A stretch of DNA of 64,000 nt, from positions 34,314,911 to 34,378,910 of the forward strand of contig NC_052046.1 in assembly GCF_015832195.1 (NCBI RefSeq), read 5' to 3'. The DNA comes from Motacilla alba alba. Taxonomy: Eukaryota; Chordata; Aves; Passeriformes; Motacillidae. The notes beneath the pieces are model-generated. The model worked only from the letters and a program-made list of their open reading frames with translations, was not told the origin of the DNA and did no database searches. The position numbers and the translations under genes were made by a program. Shown here piece after piece: positions 48,464 to 59,148 of this stretch (positions are counted from its first letter, which is position 1; each line of letters starts with the position of its first letter).

Positions 48464-48829
48464 TGGAAAGATGTGTCGAAGGCAGGAAAGCAACAAACAC
48501 ATGAAGGTCATACAGCAACAGCCAGCTTTATTGAGACCTCTTCTCCCAATATAGACCAGAAGGCTCATGTGATTTATCCTCACTGGTCAAGCTAGTTGCC
48601 ACCTGGCCAACCAGCCAATAGCAGCCTGAATCCCCAACAGCCTGGGCCTGCTGTCCTATGGGCCTTACCAGAAAAGTTAAGCAATAAGCAAGGTAACTAT
48701 ATAATCAACCACATTTCAAAAGTTGGGATTATTTGTAACTGTGAGACCACCCCATGCTCCAAAGCAGAGACACACACGTATGCATTGGGAATGCTTTGCC
48801 AGTAGTGCTGGTCCCTTCAGACCACTTCA
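48464..48829 (-). mobile_element. LTR of the Trp-type ERV (5' LTR)
   Basis: About 366 bp lying upstream of the primer-binding site on the minus strand. Plus-strand ends are TG (48464) and CA (48829), giving TG...CA termini. Inside, on the minus strand, are a TATA-like TCTATATT (about 48548-48555) and AATAAA (48527-48532), in the right order for U3-R-U5. A CCAAT motif occurs in inverted orientation at 48614-48618. The inner boundary is well supported by the adjacent primer site. The outer boundary is a best guess, because no paired LTR or target-site duplication could be matched. Confidence 0.65.
48527..48532 (-). terminator. LTR polyadenylation signal AATAAA
   Basis: Minus-strand AATAAA, about 15-20 bases downstream of a TATA-like element and about 60 bases before the LTR end. 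This is a compact arrangement usual for class II retroviral LTRs. Confidence 0.55.
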
Positions 48830-50938
48830 TCGTTCCTTGTGACTAAAAGCAGTTTTAAACCTGAGTGTCTTTCAGCTCCTGGGGAGACCTCACTGGTGAT
48901 ATGGCACCACTAAACTGAGGCCACTTGAGGTCTTGCACTGGGTCTCACATGGACACCATCAAGTCCTTCCTTCCAAACTCAAGAGTCCAGGTGCCCTGTG
49001 ACCTGAGGGGGAGCAGTCACGATTTTTGAAGTTGTTTCCAACCTGCATAAGAATCAAATGCTTTTGTTCTTTGTGGTAGTTTCTAAGGTGTCTTCATTTA
49101 GAGACAGGTGTAGATTGAGAAATTAATGTAGTACCTGCACCGCAAAGGGCTACATTTGGCATATTAGTCCACATCACAGTATATTTTGTTGGCTTGGATG
49201 TGGGACTTACAGTGAAGGAGAGGTATCTTCCTTCAAAACAAAGAAATAAAAGACAAATTAATGTTGTCAATTTTGAAAATATACTTAATATTAAATCAAA
49301 GCAGTAATAGTTGTAAGACAGTGACTTCAGAAAGTGTAAGATGTTGATAAATTTATTCACTTGATCATGTAGGAATATTTAAATATAATATATAATACAA
49401 ACTGAAACAAAAATAACTTTCAAGGCACAGACCAATCTTTACAGAACTTGAAAAAATATGAAATTCCACAATGCAGTCTGCAAATATCAAACTGAAACAG
49501 AACAAGGACTTCACAATTTCTTTCCACTTGACTAAAGCCTCCACTGGAGAGTATCAATACACATGGCAAGTAGACAAATGCTAACTGTCAGGATTTTAAA
49601 GGTAACCTGCTTCATTATGATCACTGTCTTACCAGACAGCAAGAATGAAATAATTGTTTGCTTTAATTTTCCATCAGACTATGTAAAGACTCAAATCTCT
49701 TCCATCTTTTTCAAACAAATTTTGCTTTCAATTTAGAGTTTCAGGGTTTTTTTTTAAATATTACTGTCTTTCTTTCGTAAGCTTGTCTGCTTAAAATGCA
49801 ATTAATACAAAGAAAGCACTTTGCCAAGGGTATGATGTTCCTTATTTTTTGGCATATTACTCCCTTCAGGTTAGCTGTAACTCCCTAAACTGGTCCAGTG
49901 CAGCTGTACACTTGAAAGGACTGAAGAATCACAGCGTTTATTTTGTGTTCACATAATAGATTTGGTGTCACCACTTATTTTTCAATATTAAAGACAATAG
50001 CATTGCTCCAGCTTTAAGAACTGTGTGGCTAAAGCTGGAGTGCTTAATTAAGACTTGGGATTTTTACTTCAGCATTGATTTTGGTTAAATAATTTGTTTA
50101 TAACCAAGAATCCTTATTGCCATGAGAAAGTTCTGTTTTGGTAAGAGGTAGCAATAAAACTTCATGGAAATTAATTTCAATACAAAATTCTAGACATTAC
50201 CCTGAAACCTTAATAACTGAACACTAAAGGCTGGTCTTTCCCCTATTCAAGTAAGACAGAAGTAATGCATACAGATTCTGATATCTACAGTTTGTAGAGG
50301 GACCTAGAATATTATTAATAATCAACAATATCTATCTGTGCAACAATCTCTTAAAATATAGTGATTTATATGATTATTTCTATTTAAAATTAAACCAAAA
50401 ATTATTATTGATCACAATAAAATGCAATTGAGTAAAATTATAGTATTTAGCATGTTTCATTTTGCATACATTTATATACATGACTATACTCACATAATTA
50501 TGTGCCTATAGATATAAAATATTTCATAATATCTACTCATTTACTTACTGAGAGTGTCTAATACTGCTGAAGCTGAAGACAGGAATGAAGATAGGTCATA
50601 ATTGTATGTAGGCTCCAACAGAAAATTTCACATGCAGTATGTTAACCCAGCACTCCAGTTTATGGCATTTTCAAGTTGATTCTGTGTTGTGCTCAGGGGA
50701 AGTCACTGCCCAAGCAGAGAAGGTTCTCAGCAGGCAGCTCTGCCACTTTATTTACAGCCTTGGGGAAGCACGAGTTTCTGGTCCACATCCATCACTACAC
50801 TTTTACCTGCTAAGGTCAGTACTGTGTTGCTTGTCAATACTTAGAATACCTCATAGACTACATCTGATTAAAATTGGTTGGTAAAAGGGAAAACCACAAT
50901 TATTATAGTCTGCACTTCATGCAAGTACATAGGTGTAG
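48830..50938. other. Unassigned sequence between the ERV and the composite LTR
   Basis: The first 200 bases (48840-49040) are GC-richer and may belong to an older repeat I cannot name. The rest is AT-rich. A perfect 11 bp inverted repeat occurs at 50006-50016 and 50030-50040 (CTCCAGCTTTA against its complement). Frames of 81-88 codons (49094-49360 minus, 50639-50884 plus) have no recognised domain. Confidence 0.5.
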
Positions 50939-51078
50939 TGTCGCATGCGTACTCTTGAAGCAACAATGCATGCTGCCCCGGGATTGGGTCAGCTGGAAGC
51001 ATGGCGATAAATAAAGAAGGGACGGGAATGACTAAAGGGTCAGAAACTGAAAGCTTTAATATAAATAAAGAAGGCGCA

Positions 51079-51084
51079 CAAGGG
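51079..51084. repeat. Target-site duplication, left copy
   Basis: CAAGGG directly flanks the nested solo LTR and is repeated exactly at 51404-51409. A 6 bp duplication is the length made by class II (alpha/betaretrovirus-like) integrases. Confidence 0.85.
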
Positions 51085-51153
51085 TGTCACTCTTGCACCG
51101 AGAATAATACAGAAACAGGCAGGAGGCAGTATTGTAGAAAGAGCAAAGAAGGC

Positions 51154-51159
51154 TTTATT
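51154..51159 (-). terminator. Solo LTR polyadenylation signal AATAAA
   Basis: Minus-strand AATAAA within CTTAAATAAAGCC, about 50 bases downstream of the CCAAT box and 70 bases before the LTR end. It marks the R region of this LTR. Confidence 0.6.
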
Positions 51160-51207
51160 TAAGAGAACCACTTGGTTTGTATAGAGTGATACTATAGATT
51201 CTATTTG

Positions 51208-51212
51208 ATTGG
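51208..51212 (-). promoter_or_regulatory. Solo LTR CCAAT box
   Basis: Minus-strand CCAAT in GTTAGCCAATCAA, placed upstream of the polyadenylation signal as in U3 promoters. Confidence 0.5.
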
Positions 51213-51290
51213 CTAACTAACAAAAACATCTTCCTCACACACTGTACTTGAGAAGAACAGAAAGACGAAGTAGAAAAACACCACCTGCAG

Positions 51291-51319
51291 ATTGTTTATA
51301 CTTAACAAGTATAAACAAT
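51291..51319. repeat. Perfect hairpin in the solo LTR U3
   Basis: ATTGTTTATACTT (51291-51303), 3-base centre AAC, then its exact reverse complement (51307-51319). Thirteen base pairs without mismatch. Confidence 0.97.
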
Positions 51320-51403
51320 ACATCTTACAACTCCCTAAAAATTCTCACAAGCCACTGTGAGAAATGCTTGTCATTTCTCTCTCTCTATCTCATAGCATCC
51401 ACA

Positions 51404-51409
51404 CAAGGG
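51404..51409. repeat. Target-site duplication, right copy
   Basis: CAAGGG, the exact partner of 51079-51084, directly abutting the ACA end of the solo LTR. Confidence 0.85.
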
Positions 51410-51705
51410 AGCAAAATAAAATATAAACAGCGCAGATCTACGTAGCTCCTTTAGAAGACCCCAAATGGGACAGACACAACCTTATATGAACATTACCTGA
51501 GGGCAAGGAGCCAATGAACAGAGAGAAACAGAAACAATACCTTATACGGAATACAAGATTAACCAATCAGAGGGCAGGGTTCAGAAGATAAGGAATATAT
51601 TGTAAGGAATAACTTAATCTTCATAATGTTCCCATCATCCTTTTCTTGTCCTTCACTTCTCACAGTAACCTAACAAGATGTTTTCTGTCTTAGATACTCA
51701 GTGTC

Positions 51706-51723
51706 TGGCGTCCAATGTTGTGG
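51706..51723 (+). promoter_or_regulatory. Candidate primer-binding site, tRNA-Lys-like
   Basis: TGGCGTCCAATGTTGTGG, compared with the tRNA-Lys(1,2) primer-binding site of betaretrovirus-like elements (TGGCGCCCAACGTGGGGC), matches at 13 of 18 positions. The first ten bases differ only by one C to T. It follows a CA by 5 bases. The later mismatches are not all explained by C to T decay, so this is tentative. Confidence 0.4.
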
Positions 51724-53214
51724 TTGGCCTGCAACCCATCCTCTCCAGGATGGACCACCACACACCAAGAACACAAAAATAAGCAAAAGAAGAAAAACTG
51801 AACTTAAACAGATATAGTTATACGAAAAATGAATGTGTAAGTATTAGCTTTTGGACTATAGAAGAAGTCTTCCAGTGATTGAAACAAAAAAAAATTATGT
51901 TGAAAAGAAGCTGGGATTGTAGATTAATATATCCGATATCTTCCAGGGTGTCAGAAGAAGTGACCTGGAGTGTGCACATGCCATATAGCACTTCTTCAAG
52001 GGCTGGAGGGTAGAAGATGAAGTATAGGATGCTAATGCAGTAAATCTATTCCACAAGTCAAGCAAATTAACCGCTTGTTAAACTATCCACATTTTCTCTG
52101 AAATATTGCAGGAGATGTACTTACAATATTCAGGTAGATTAAGTAAAATATAAGAATATAAGAAAACCAGGAAAATGAGTAATATCATCATTGAATGATA
52201 TTAATTCATATCAGCAAAGACTCTTTTCAAGAACTGAAAAGTGCTATCAATCTACTGGCTGGAAACAACAGCCAAAGCAACTCCAGTAATCAGCTCAGAT
52301 GGGTAGTGGGTCAGACTTAGACTAAGACTGATGAGTAATGTTTAGAAAAAAGTCAGAATATGATGTCTAAAAAGAATGGTTTTCAGAGGTAAAGCTGTGA
52401 TTTAAGGCTTTAAAGGAAATATAATCTCAAAGATGCCTAAAAGCTGATTTTTTTCAAAAAACACTGTTCAGGAAATCTCAGAAAATTGGGCCCCCACTTG
52501 ACAAGATGAAAACTGACTATTAAAGCCAGTTTTGAAAGTCCTGGTCCAAAACTATTACTGTTTTCCTGAGGTGACAGCCCAAAAATATTTCAAACACTGA
52601 AGTAACATCTAAAGATATTCAGATTTTTTTACATATGTAGTTTTGCAAAATAGGATCTATCACAGACAATAGAATTAGCTGATGAGATTCAATTATATCC
52701 ACTGGAACATGGTAGTAGAGACACATGAAATTTCTACTTTTCAAGACAGCATTGACTTCCTAATTTGCGCATAATATAATTAGTTTCTATTATTTCTAAC
52801 TAGAGCTGGAAACTGTAGCACTAAAGATACCCACATACACTAGTCAGAGGGGGTATTGCATGTAAGGCAAATTTTCAAACAATCAGAAGTTTAACAGAAC
52901 AGATGCCTGAATTTCTGTGGTATATTGAAGACCATAGTCACTGAGGAGGTGCAATTCTGAGGAGACCATATTCACTGAGGAGGTGTTATTTACTGAGAAG
53001 GTACAATTCATATCACACCCATTTTTGCTGGTTTTACTTGATAATTGCTGTAGCCAGTTTGGGGTGCCAACTACCTCCCTTTTAAAAGTAAAAACGTCTT
53101 TGTAAAAAGGCAGAAGATTTTTTTTTTCTTCTTCTGCTGCTATTACATAAAGAGAAATTGTGCTATTATGAAAAGAGAGGGCTTCAGGAGTCTTACTGCA
53201 TTCTTCCAGTACCT
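51724..53214. other. Unassigned sequence after the candidate primer site
   Basis: If an ERV lies here on the plus strand, this would be its leader and gag region, but no frame over 60 codons and no familiar motif is seen. A small imperfect repeat built on ACTGAGGAGGTG occurs three times at about 52936-53006. Confidence 0.45.
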
Positions 53215-53543
53215 GTAGGGAGCCTACGAGACAGATGGATTGAAGCTATTTACAGGTGTGTCTTATGACAGGACAAGGGGGAATGGCTTCAAAATAAAAG
53301 AGGGCAGGCTAAGATTGGATGTTAGGAAAGACGTTTTTATTATGAGGGTGGTGAGGCACCATAACCTGTTGCCCAGGGTGGTGGCTGTCCCGTCCATGGC
53401 AGTGTTCAAAGTCAGGATAGATAAAGTTTTCAGTAACTTGGTCTGTTAAAGGGTGTCCCTGTCTATGGCAGAGAAGTTGACACTAGATTATCTTTAGGGT
53501 CCCTTCCAACACAAACCCTTATATGATTTTATGATTCTATAAA
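53215..53543 (+). mobile_element. CR1 3'-end fragment with intact tail
   Basis: Plus-strand CR1. It begins near GGAGCCTACGAGACAGATGG and encodes the end of the reverse transcriptase (53240-53449). It continues through the 3' UTR (GTGTCCCTGTCTATGGCAGA, then GGGTCCCTTCCAACACAAAC) and finishes in the octamer-type tail ATGATTTTATGATTCTATA at about 53524-53542. The clean tail marks the true 3' end of the insertion. The 5' truncation is severe: about 330 bp remain. Confidence 0.95.
53240..53449 (+). pseudogene. CR1 reverse transcriptase C-terminus
   Basis: A 69-codon frame with SYDRTRGNGFKIKEGRLRLD, the basic RK pair, the VVRHHNLLPR segment and a terminal VFSNLVC followed by a stop. This is the order of motifs at the C-terminus of CR1 ORF2. 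The frame is open to its natural stop, so decay within this short piece is limited, but the fragment lacks all catalytic domains. Confidence 0.9.
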
Positions 53544-53893
53544 ACAAAAATAATCATGATGAAAATTAATGAAACCCTATGGTCAGTGATCATAGAGAAG
53601 CAAAACACAAATACAGTTGTCTTAGAATAAAATTTTGGTTTGGAACACCAGTACCCAGTAAAAATGCAGTGTAAACTGCCATAAACAGCATAAAGTTGTG
53701 CCAATAGCTGGTGAAAGGATTACTTTTCCTATTTCAATAACCAACTGATGCAAGTGTTTGTATGAGATCACATCATGTCATCACATCATCTTTCATGGAC
53801 TTCTCATTCCATTCTGATAATATCACACAATTTTAAACATAGAGGTACTACAGTCCTAATCAGGTGTCAAAATCCTCTATGATATATTCATAC

Positions 53894-53965
53894 AGGTATC
53901 CTAATACCTATGTATGAGGTATCCTAATAATTACATATAGAAAGTATCTTAATATCTATATCTTG
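53894..53965. repeat. Decayed minisatellite, about 24 bp unit, three copies
   Basis: AGGTATCCTAATACCTATG, then AGGTATCCTAATAATTACAT, then a more diverged AAGTATCTTAATATCTATAT. Unit spacing is 23-25 bp. Confidence 0.7.
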
Positions 53966-54324
53966 AAATCCTAACAAGGTAGTAAGGCTTGCTAGAATCT
54001 ATCTATCCCAACATCTTGCATGAGAAAATGTTGAATATTGCTAATAGCAGCTAAACCAATATTTGAGCACAGTTGCATTCACTATTGAATTTAATCTGAT
54101 CACATTAAACTGCAGCTTTCTCAACTAGGAACAGGGGTTTTTTTGTGCATTATTACATTATCTCTGCTCCATAGTTTGTAAGAATGAACTGGAAAAAAGA
54201 GCCACAGTCACAGAAGTTTGACCAGAAAAGAAAACCAAAATTAGTGGCTGACTTTATCACCTGCCAGCTAAACTTCAGGCTGGAAAGAGTTTCGGAAAAT
54301 AACCATCAGTAGCCAATTTAAGTC

Positions 54325-54425
54325 CACTAAATTTTAATTTATTTTATTAAAATTTATTTGACTTAAATTTATTTTATTGGACTTAAAAATTTATTTTATT
54401 AAAAATTTATTGAAATTTTAATACT
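54325..54425. repeat. AT-only local repeat (AAATTTATTTTATT theme)
   Basis: About 100 bp of A/T-dominated sequence in which TTTATTTTATT and GACTTAAA-type segments recur. Partly self-complementary. Confidence 0.75.
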
Positions 54426-57400
54426 TCCTCTCCTCTTTACATATTGTGCAAAACCTCTTGTTTCAAAAGCAACTCCTATATTACAACATTTATATATTAA
54501 CAGAGAAAAATATTAATTTACAATATGACTATAAAACTAACAAATGGGGAAAACCATCAAGAGAGTTTTGTGCGTAAGACAAACTTACTCTGTATGAATT
54601 GCAGAAGTCTTAAATGTTGAATTAGCAATGAATAACTCTCTAATGGTTGTGATATACTGTGAACTAACTACTAAGTACTAACAAGTGAAAAATTTCACTT
54701 GAGATATTCAGAAAAATCAGTGAGAACTGGCACCTCAATGAGTTTTGGGCTACTGCTTTCAAAAACGTGGTTCCATTAGGAGGAAATTACATTTTTAAAA
54801 TAGAGCCGGGTTTTTTTAGCCACCTGTTTCCTTTATGAACCTTCTGGTCCTTCAAGACTCCCCTGAAGGGGCATCGAGGGAGTGAGCAGGGTGGTGGCAG
54901 TGAAATGGAGGGGACAAGCCACTGGGAAAGCTGAAAGCATGCAGGATCACAGCAGTGCTCACCCTGAAAAGCACTGTGAACAGAAGGCTGCTGCTTACCC
55001 TGACCCTCACCCAGCATGCTGTAACACTGCACAGGTTTTCTGTTCCCTGGGCTGCTTGGCTAATTAAAGCATGAAACTTGCAACAGGGTTGAGGTGGTCT
55101 CATGTCCTGAAGTGGTCACACACTTACCACTGTGTCCATAGGAAAAAAGGATGTTGTTACAGGACCTAATTAGCAGAAGTAGTCGCATTACAAAGTTCGT
55201 CTGATGATAGACTATAACATCATCACCCACTTGACATAGAAGAAATATCCATCCACCCTCTCCAAGCACCTCAAAATAAGAATAATTCAGCTTTCCCAGG
55301 AATTCATTTAATTGCAGCTCAGCACCAGCAGAAAGGACAGGATGTCTGAAGGCTGGTACTAAGCATAAGGCAGCCTCAGTTGATATCCTCCTTCTATTCT
55401 GAAAAAAGCTTCAGGATTTCCCTCAATGGGACTTGACAACTCTGTTTTACACAGCTAATTTTAAGCACTTAGTTTGAAACAAATATGTGGTCACTCTGCC
55501 ACCTTTATAAACTAATGATGGCAGAGGCAGTGTATGCCTGAAACACTGAGAAGTTTTTATTCTTTGCTTCAGAGGAACTCCTTCCTATGTATACATTTTA
55601 TTCCTCCTTCTTAAGCATCTGTACAAGTCTGTTGTGGTATGCTCACTAACCTGAATCTTCCAAAAGTTGCAGCTCTCAAGATTAGTATATTTAGAAATAG
55701 GCCTTTTAAACTATTCTGAGAGGATTTCTCCCCAGTTGATTATAATTTTCATTAAGCAGCACTCTAAGTATTACAGAAAGGCAAACGGATGCTCACCCTC
55801 TATTTTATGGTCTAAGAAAATGCTGAACCTATTGATAGATGTAGTAACAAATCCAGCTTTAAGTGGAACATCCCAAATAATCGTGTTAAACTTCTTGTTT
55901 ATTCTTGTAGGTAACAATAGGATTTAAACACAGACTGCTGCTGAAAGTGTAAAACATACTTCGGTGCCAGGGGAAGAAAATTTCATTACTACTCAACACA
56001 AACCACGGGAGATTATTTAATTAGGACCACTTCATCCTTTAAGCAAATAAAAGAACTTGAGTCTGCCTTACTTCTTTCCATCTCTCACCACCAATTCTCT
56101 GAATAATTTTGATCAAAAGCATGGTTTAAATCCACGTCATATGCTTCCATAACACCTGCTTTACACTTATTAGCCATTTTTGTGCTTCTTCTAAATGAAA
56201 TCTATGTCTTCCAGAAATAGATTCCTTGTTAGTATTTAATCTTGCATTCTCTTCTTTCCTCTGTTTTCTATGGTCAATTATCCTGTTTCCTGCTTTTATT
56301 TCTTTTGCTAACCACAACATTCTACAGCCTTGTTCTCAAGCTTATATTCTATACTACTAAGATCTTATTATGTATTCATATTCCAAATGCAGGAGCTTTT
56401 TAGTGTGGGTACTATGTCTTTGCCATTGTAGTAAATTCAGTGACTATGCCTTTGTACCTTATGTCCTGTAAAACATTCGTCTTAATATGGTAGTAATTTT
56501 CATAGGTTATTTGTGCTTTAATGTGTTGTGAATATTTACAACAATATCAGATATATTGCATTAAAGTTAAAGCTACTTATGTATTAATGGTTATCAGAAA
56601 AGTACTCACCGGACCTTCAAAAGCACATTATCTCATGAACAGACATAGGATTCCCGTAAGGATTCCTTTAATTTTTAAGTTATTGTAATTATTTGTTTTC
56701 CCTTCTTTCTTTGCTTTCATGGTTAAGTTCTGATCAATTCAGAGTAGTTGCTTTCATAATATTATTTTCTTTCCTTTTCTTGTATAGAAAGAAAATATAA
56801 TCCCAGAGGCCAAAATTCTTTTTCATGTTTTCTACATTACAGAATCAAACAGACCATTGCTTTGGTATGTATGAACACCTCTGTTGTGCATTTGGGTTGT
56901 AGAAGAGACAGAATTTGGTTTGGGAAAAAAACCAAAGGAATCAGGTTTTGTGCAGTATTACTAAAATATTCAATATGATTTTATCCAAAGATCGTTTTTC
57001 CATAAGTACGGCAGTGACTGCACCATCACTACCACCAGTTAGTACAAGGTACAGGAAATGAAGAATACACTATAACTTACCTTCTTTAGTAATATGTATT
57101 GCTACATTCCAAGTATCACCTGAAATGGAAGTTGAAGGAAACATTCCTATGTAAATATTTTTTTCAAGTAAAAAAGAAAAGCAGGAATGTAAATCTTCTG
57201 ATACATTAAATGAATTTAATATTGTGCAAGTTAAAAGAAAAAAAAAAAAAGGGAATGAGTCTTGGGTTCCAGTCTAGAACTTTCTTGATTAACTTTTCCC
57301 CTATTGGTATGGAATAGAGTTCCATGCTTCCAAAATTACTTTAGGAAAAATTGCAAATAAGATTAAAAATTTCGAGAGATGCTGTACTAATTTTTTTAAG

Positions 57401-59148
57401 CCTGCAAATTGTTGCACAATTTCCCTGTTTATTTTTTTTTCTCAATATAACACATGACTGAAATTAATATCCAAAGATATTTGGTTTGTGGCTACGTACA
57501 TCATAGGTTTATTGTATCAGTGAACAGCACAGGCTTTTATGGCCAAGATAAAAAGCATTGCACAGGTCTATATATAGGCAAAAATCCTTATTCACTCAGA
57601 ATAAGTCACCTTGAACAAAATCTGTCAACAAATGGACAAGTGGTCTGAATCACCAGGGTTAGGAGGCAGAAGACTGCCTTAAGTTCCTTTATAAAGAGAC
57701 TGAGAAGATTAATGATTTATTATTATATGATTTAATCTTTCTCTCACTGCTGCACACACTCACATTCTTTGAAGGATATGTGATTGAAATTGAGATCAGA
57801 TGCAGAGTAGAGCAGATACAGGACATGTAAACATATTGCGGACTGAGACATATCTGGACAACTTAGGACAAAAATGAAGGATATTGCCCTGTATATAAAT
57901 TACGATGCTCCATGCAGAACCCTACTATGAAGCTGAATTTTTTCAATAATAGGTTAGAGCTCATCATGGGGAAGTGAGTGAATATATTTATGTGATTAAG
58001 GACTTGGGTTATACCATGAAAAACCATTTCAAGAACATCAGTATTTAAATGTTATCTTTTCATTTGCAAGCTGATTAGTTTTGAAAAATACATTGTTTAG
58101 TATCTGTTTAATTTAGATGGAGATGACACATTTTTTCTACATTGTGTTGAATGTCATTTAGTTTTTAAGGGCTTGATTAGATACTAGGCTACTGCAGCAT
58201 TTAAGTAAAAAAATCATGAAAGATCAAAACTTTTTCAGTAAACATTACAATAAGAGAACCTCACTGGAACCCCACCCCCAAGGTAAGTGTTGATCACACC
58301 TGTAGTCAGAGAGAACCTTCAGGACTTGCGCTAGGCTTTTGATTTCTGATTTGCATGCAGAATTAGAGAATGAAAGTTTGAATGACAACGGTAGTGCTGA
58401 GAAGTAATTTCACATACAAGGAGACCTATTCAAGAAGACTATATTCTTGAACACAAATAGTAAGAGCAGTTGACTGTATTTCTCAGGTTTAATTTTTGGC
58501 TTTGAGTTTGTTTTGCTCTGATATGCTCTTTCAGGAGCCTTGCCAGTGTCCTGAGGATGCTTGAAGAGCATTTGGTTTCCGGGCAGCATCTTTTCTGCCA
58601 GTTCTTGCCAATCTGTACCTCTTCTCCACAGCACCCTGAACAATTGAAGAGTGCAGATCCCTTCTGAGCAGTTTCTATTCCAGCCTCCTAGGAGTAGGGA
58701 AAAAGGGTGTTCAATTCTTGCCTTATTTGTTCAAATATTTCTTTGAATTTCAGTGCATTCTCACTTTCCTCACATAAAATTCTGTGTCAACAAATTAAAA
58801 AGTATTCTATATACAGAAAGGAAAAAAATATTTATCTAGAGCACAGTCTAAAATTTTGCTGAAAATTATAGCAGGAAAAGTCCCAATATTAAAGTAAGCT
58901 TTCAAATGGATATGAGTCTTATAAAAAGGATCAGTGATAGCGGCTTGCTCTTCTCTCAGTCATGTGAAAGTATTGTTTACTTATGGATCAATTTCAGCTT
59001 TTAGCTCCTTGACCAATGTCAGTTATTTCTTCCATTTTCTTCTGTGGCATTGTGCTGAGCAGGAGTGATGCACAGATAAAATTGCTATTTTATTTAACTG
59101 CCTATTTTCACTAGAGAATATGAAAAGACTATAAAAGGAAGGAAGAAA

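Larger units (their letters stand above)
46900..48829 (-). mobile_element. Class II endogenous retrovirus, internally deleted, one LTR
   Basis: A decayed provirus on the minus strand. In its own 5' to 3' order it has an LTR (48829-48464), a tRNA-Trp-type primer-binding site (48458-48441), about 1 kb of unassigned internal sequence, then an integrase remnant (47415-46940). gag, protease and most of pol would need several kilobases, so a large internal deletion or recombination has occurred. Neither env nor a second LTR is visible; the element stops near a plus-strand CR1 fragment. The Trp-type primer site places it with avian alpharetrovirus-like or related class II elements, but the internal sequence is too degraded for exact classification. 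Outer boundaries are approximate. The 186-codon plus-strand frame at 47419-47979 is antisense to this element. Confidence 0.75.
51085..51403 (-). mobile_element. Solo LTR, 319 bp, class II-like
   Basis: A complete LTR on the minus strand with 5'-TGT...ACA-3' ends, flanked by exact 6 bp duplications CAAGGG. In minus-strand order it holds a 13 bp perfect hairpin (51319-51291), a CCAAT box (51212-51208), a possible TATA element around 51175-51200, an AATAAA signal (51159-51154) and a U5 ending ...GTGACA at 51085. There is no internal sequence, so it is a solo LTR, as left by recombination between the two LTRs of a provirus. The intact duplications suggest a relatively young insertion. It interrupts the older LTR-like sequence described for 50939-51705 in the opposite orientation. 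Confidence 0.88.
50939..51705 (+). mobile_element. Probable class II LTR, interrupted by a nested solo LTR
   Basis: Inferred from context. With the nested element (51085-51403 and one target copy) removed, about 440 bp remain. They begin TGTCGC (50939) and end near a CA at 51699-51700, just before a primer-binding-site-like sequence (51706). The part has two CCAAT motifs (51511-51515 and 51563-51567) and a TATA-like AATATAT (about 51594). A 14 bp direct repeat ATAAATAAAGAAGG occurs at 51007-51020 and 51061-51074. No canonical AATAAA follows the TATA-like element, and no second LTR or coding remnant is recognisable downstream, so orientation and class rest mainly on the primer-site match. Confidence 0.45.
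53544..59148. other. Unique AT-rich sequence with small decayed repeats
   Basis: Two short repetitive patches stand out. Three diverged units of about 23-25 bp on the theme AGGTATCCTAATA lie at 53894-53965. An AAATTTATTTTATT-based patch lies at 54325-54425. A short A tract is at about 57238-57251. A GC-richer part at 54840-55070 carries overlapping frames of about 80 codons with no known domain. No gene or major repeat family recognised. Confidence 0.55.

Noticed and set aside
53240..53449. Small intact gene of 69 codons
   Set aside because: Motif order and the following octamer tail identify it as the end of CR1 ORF2, not an independent gene.
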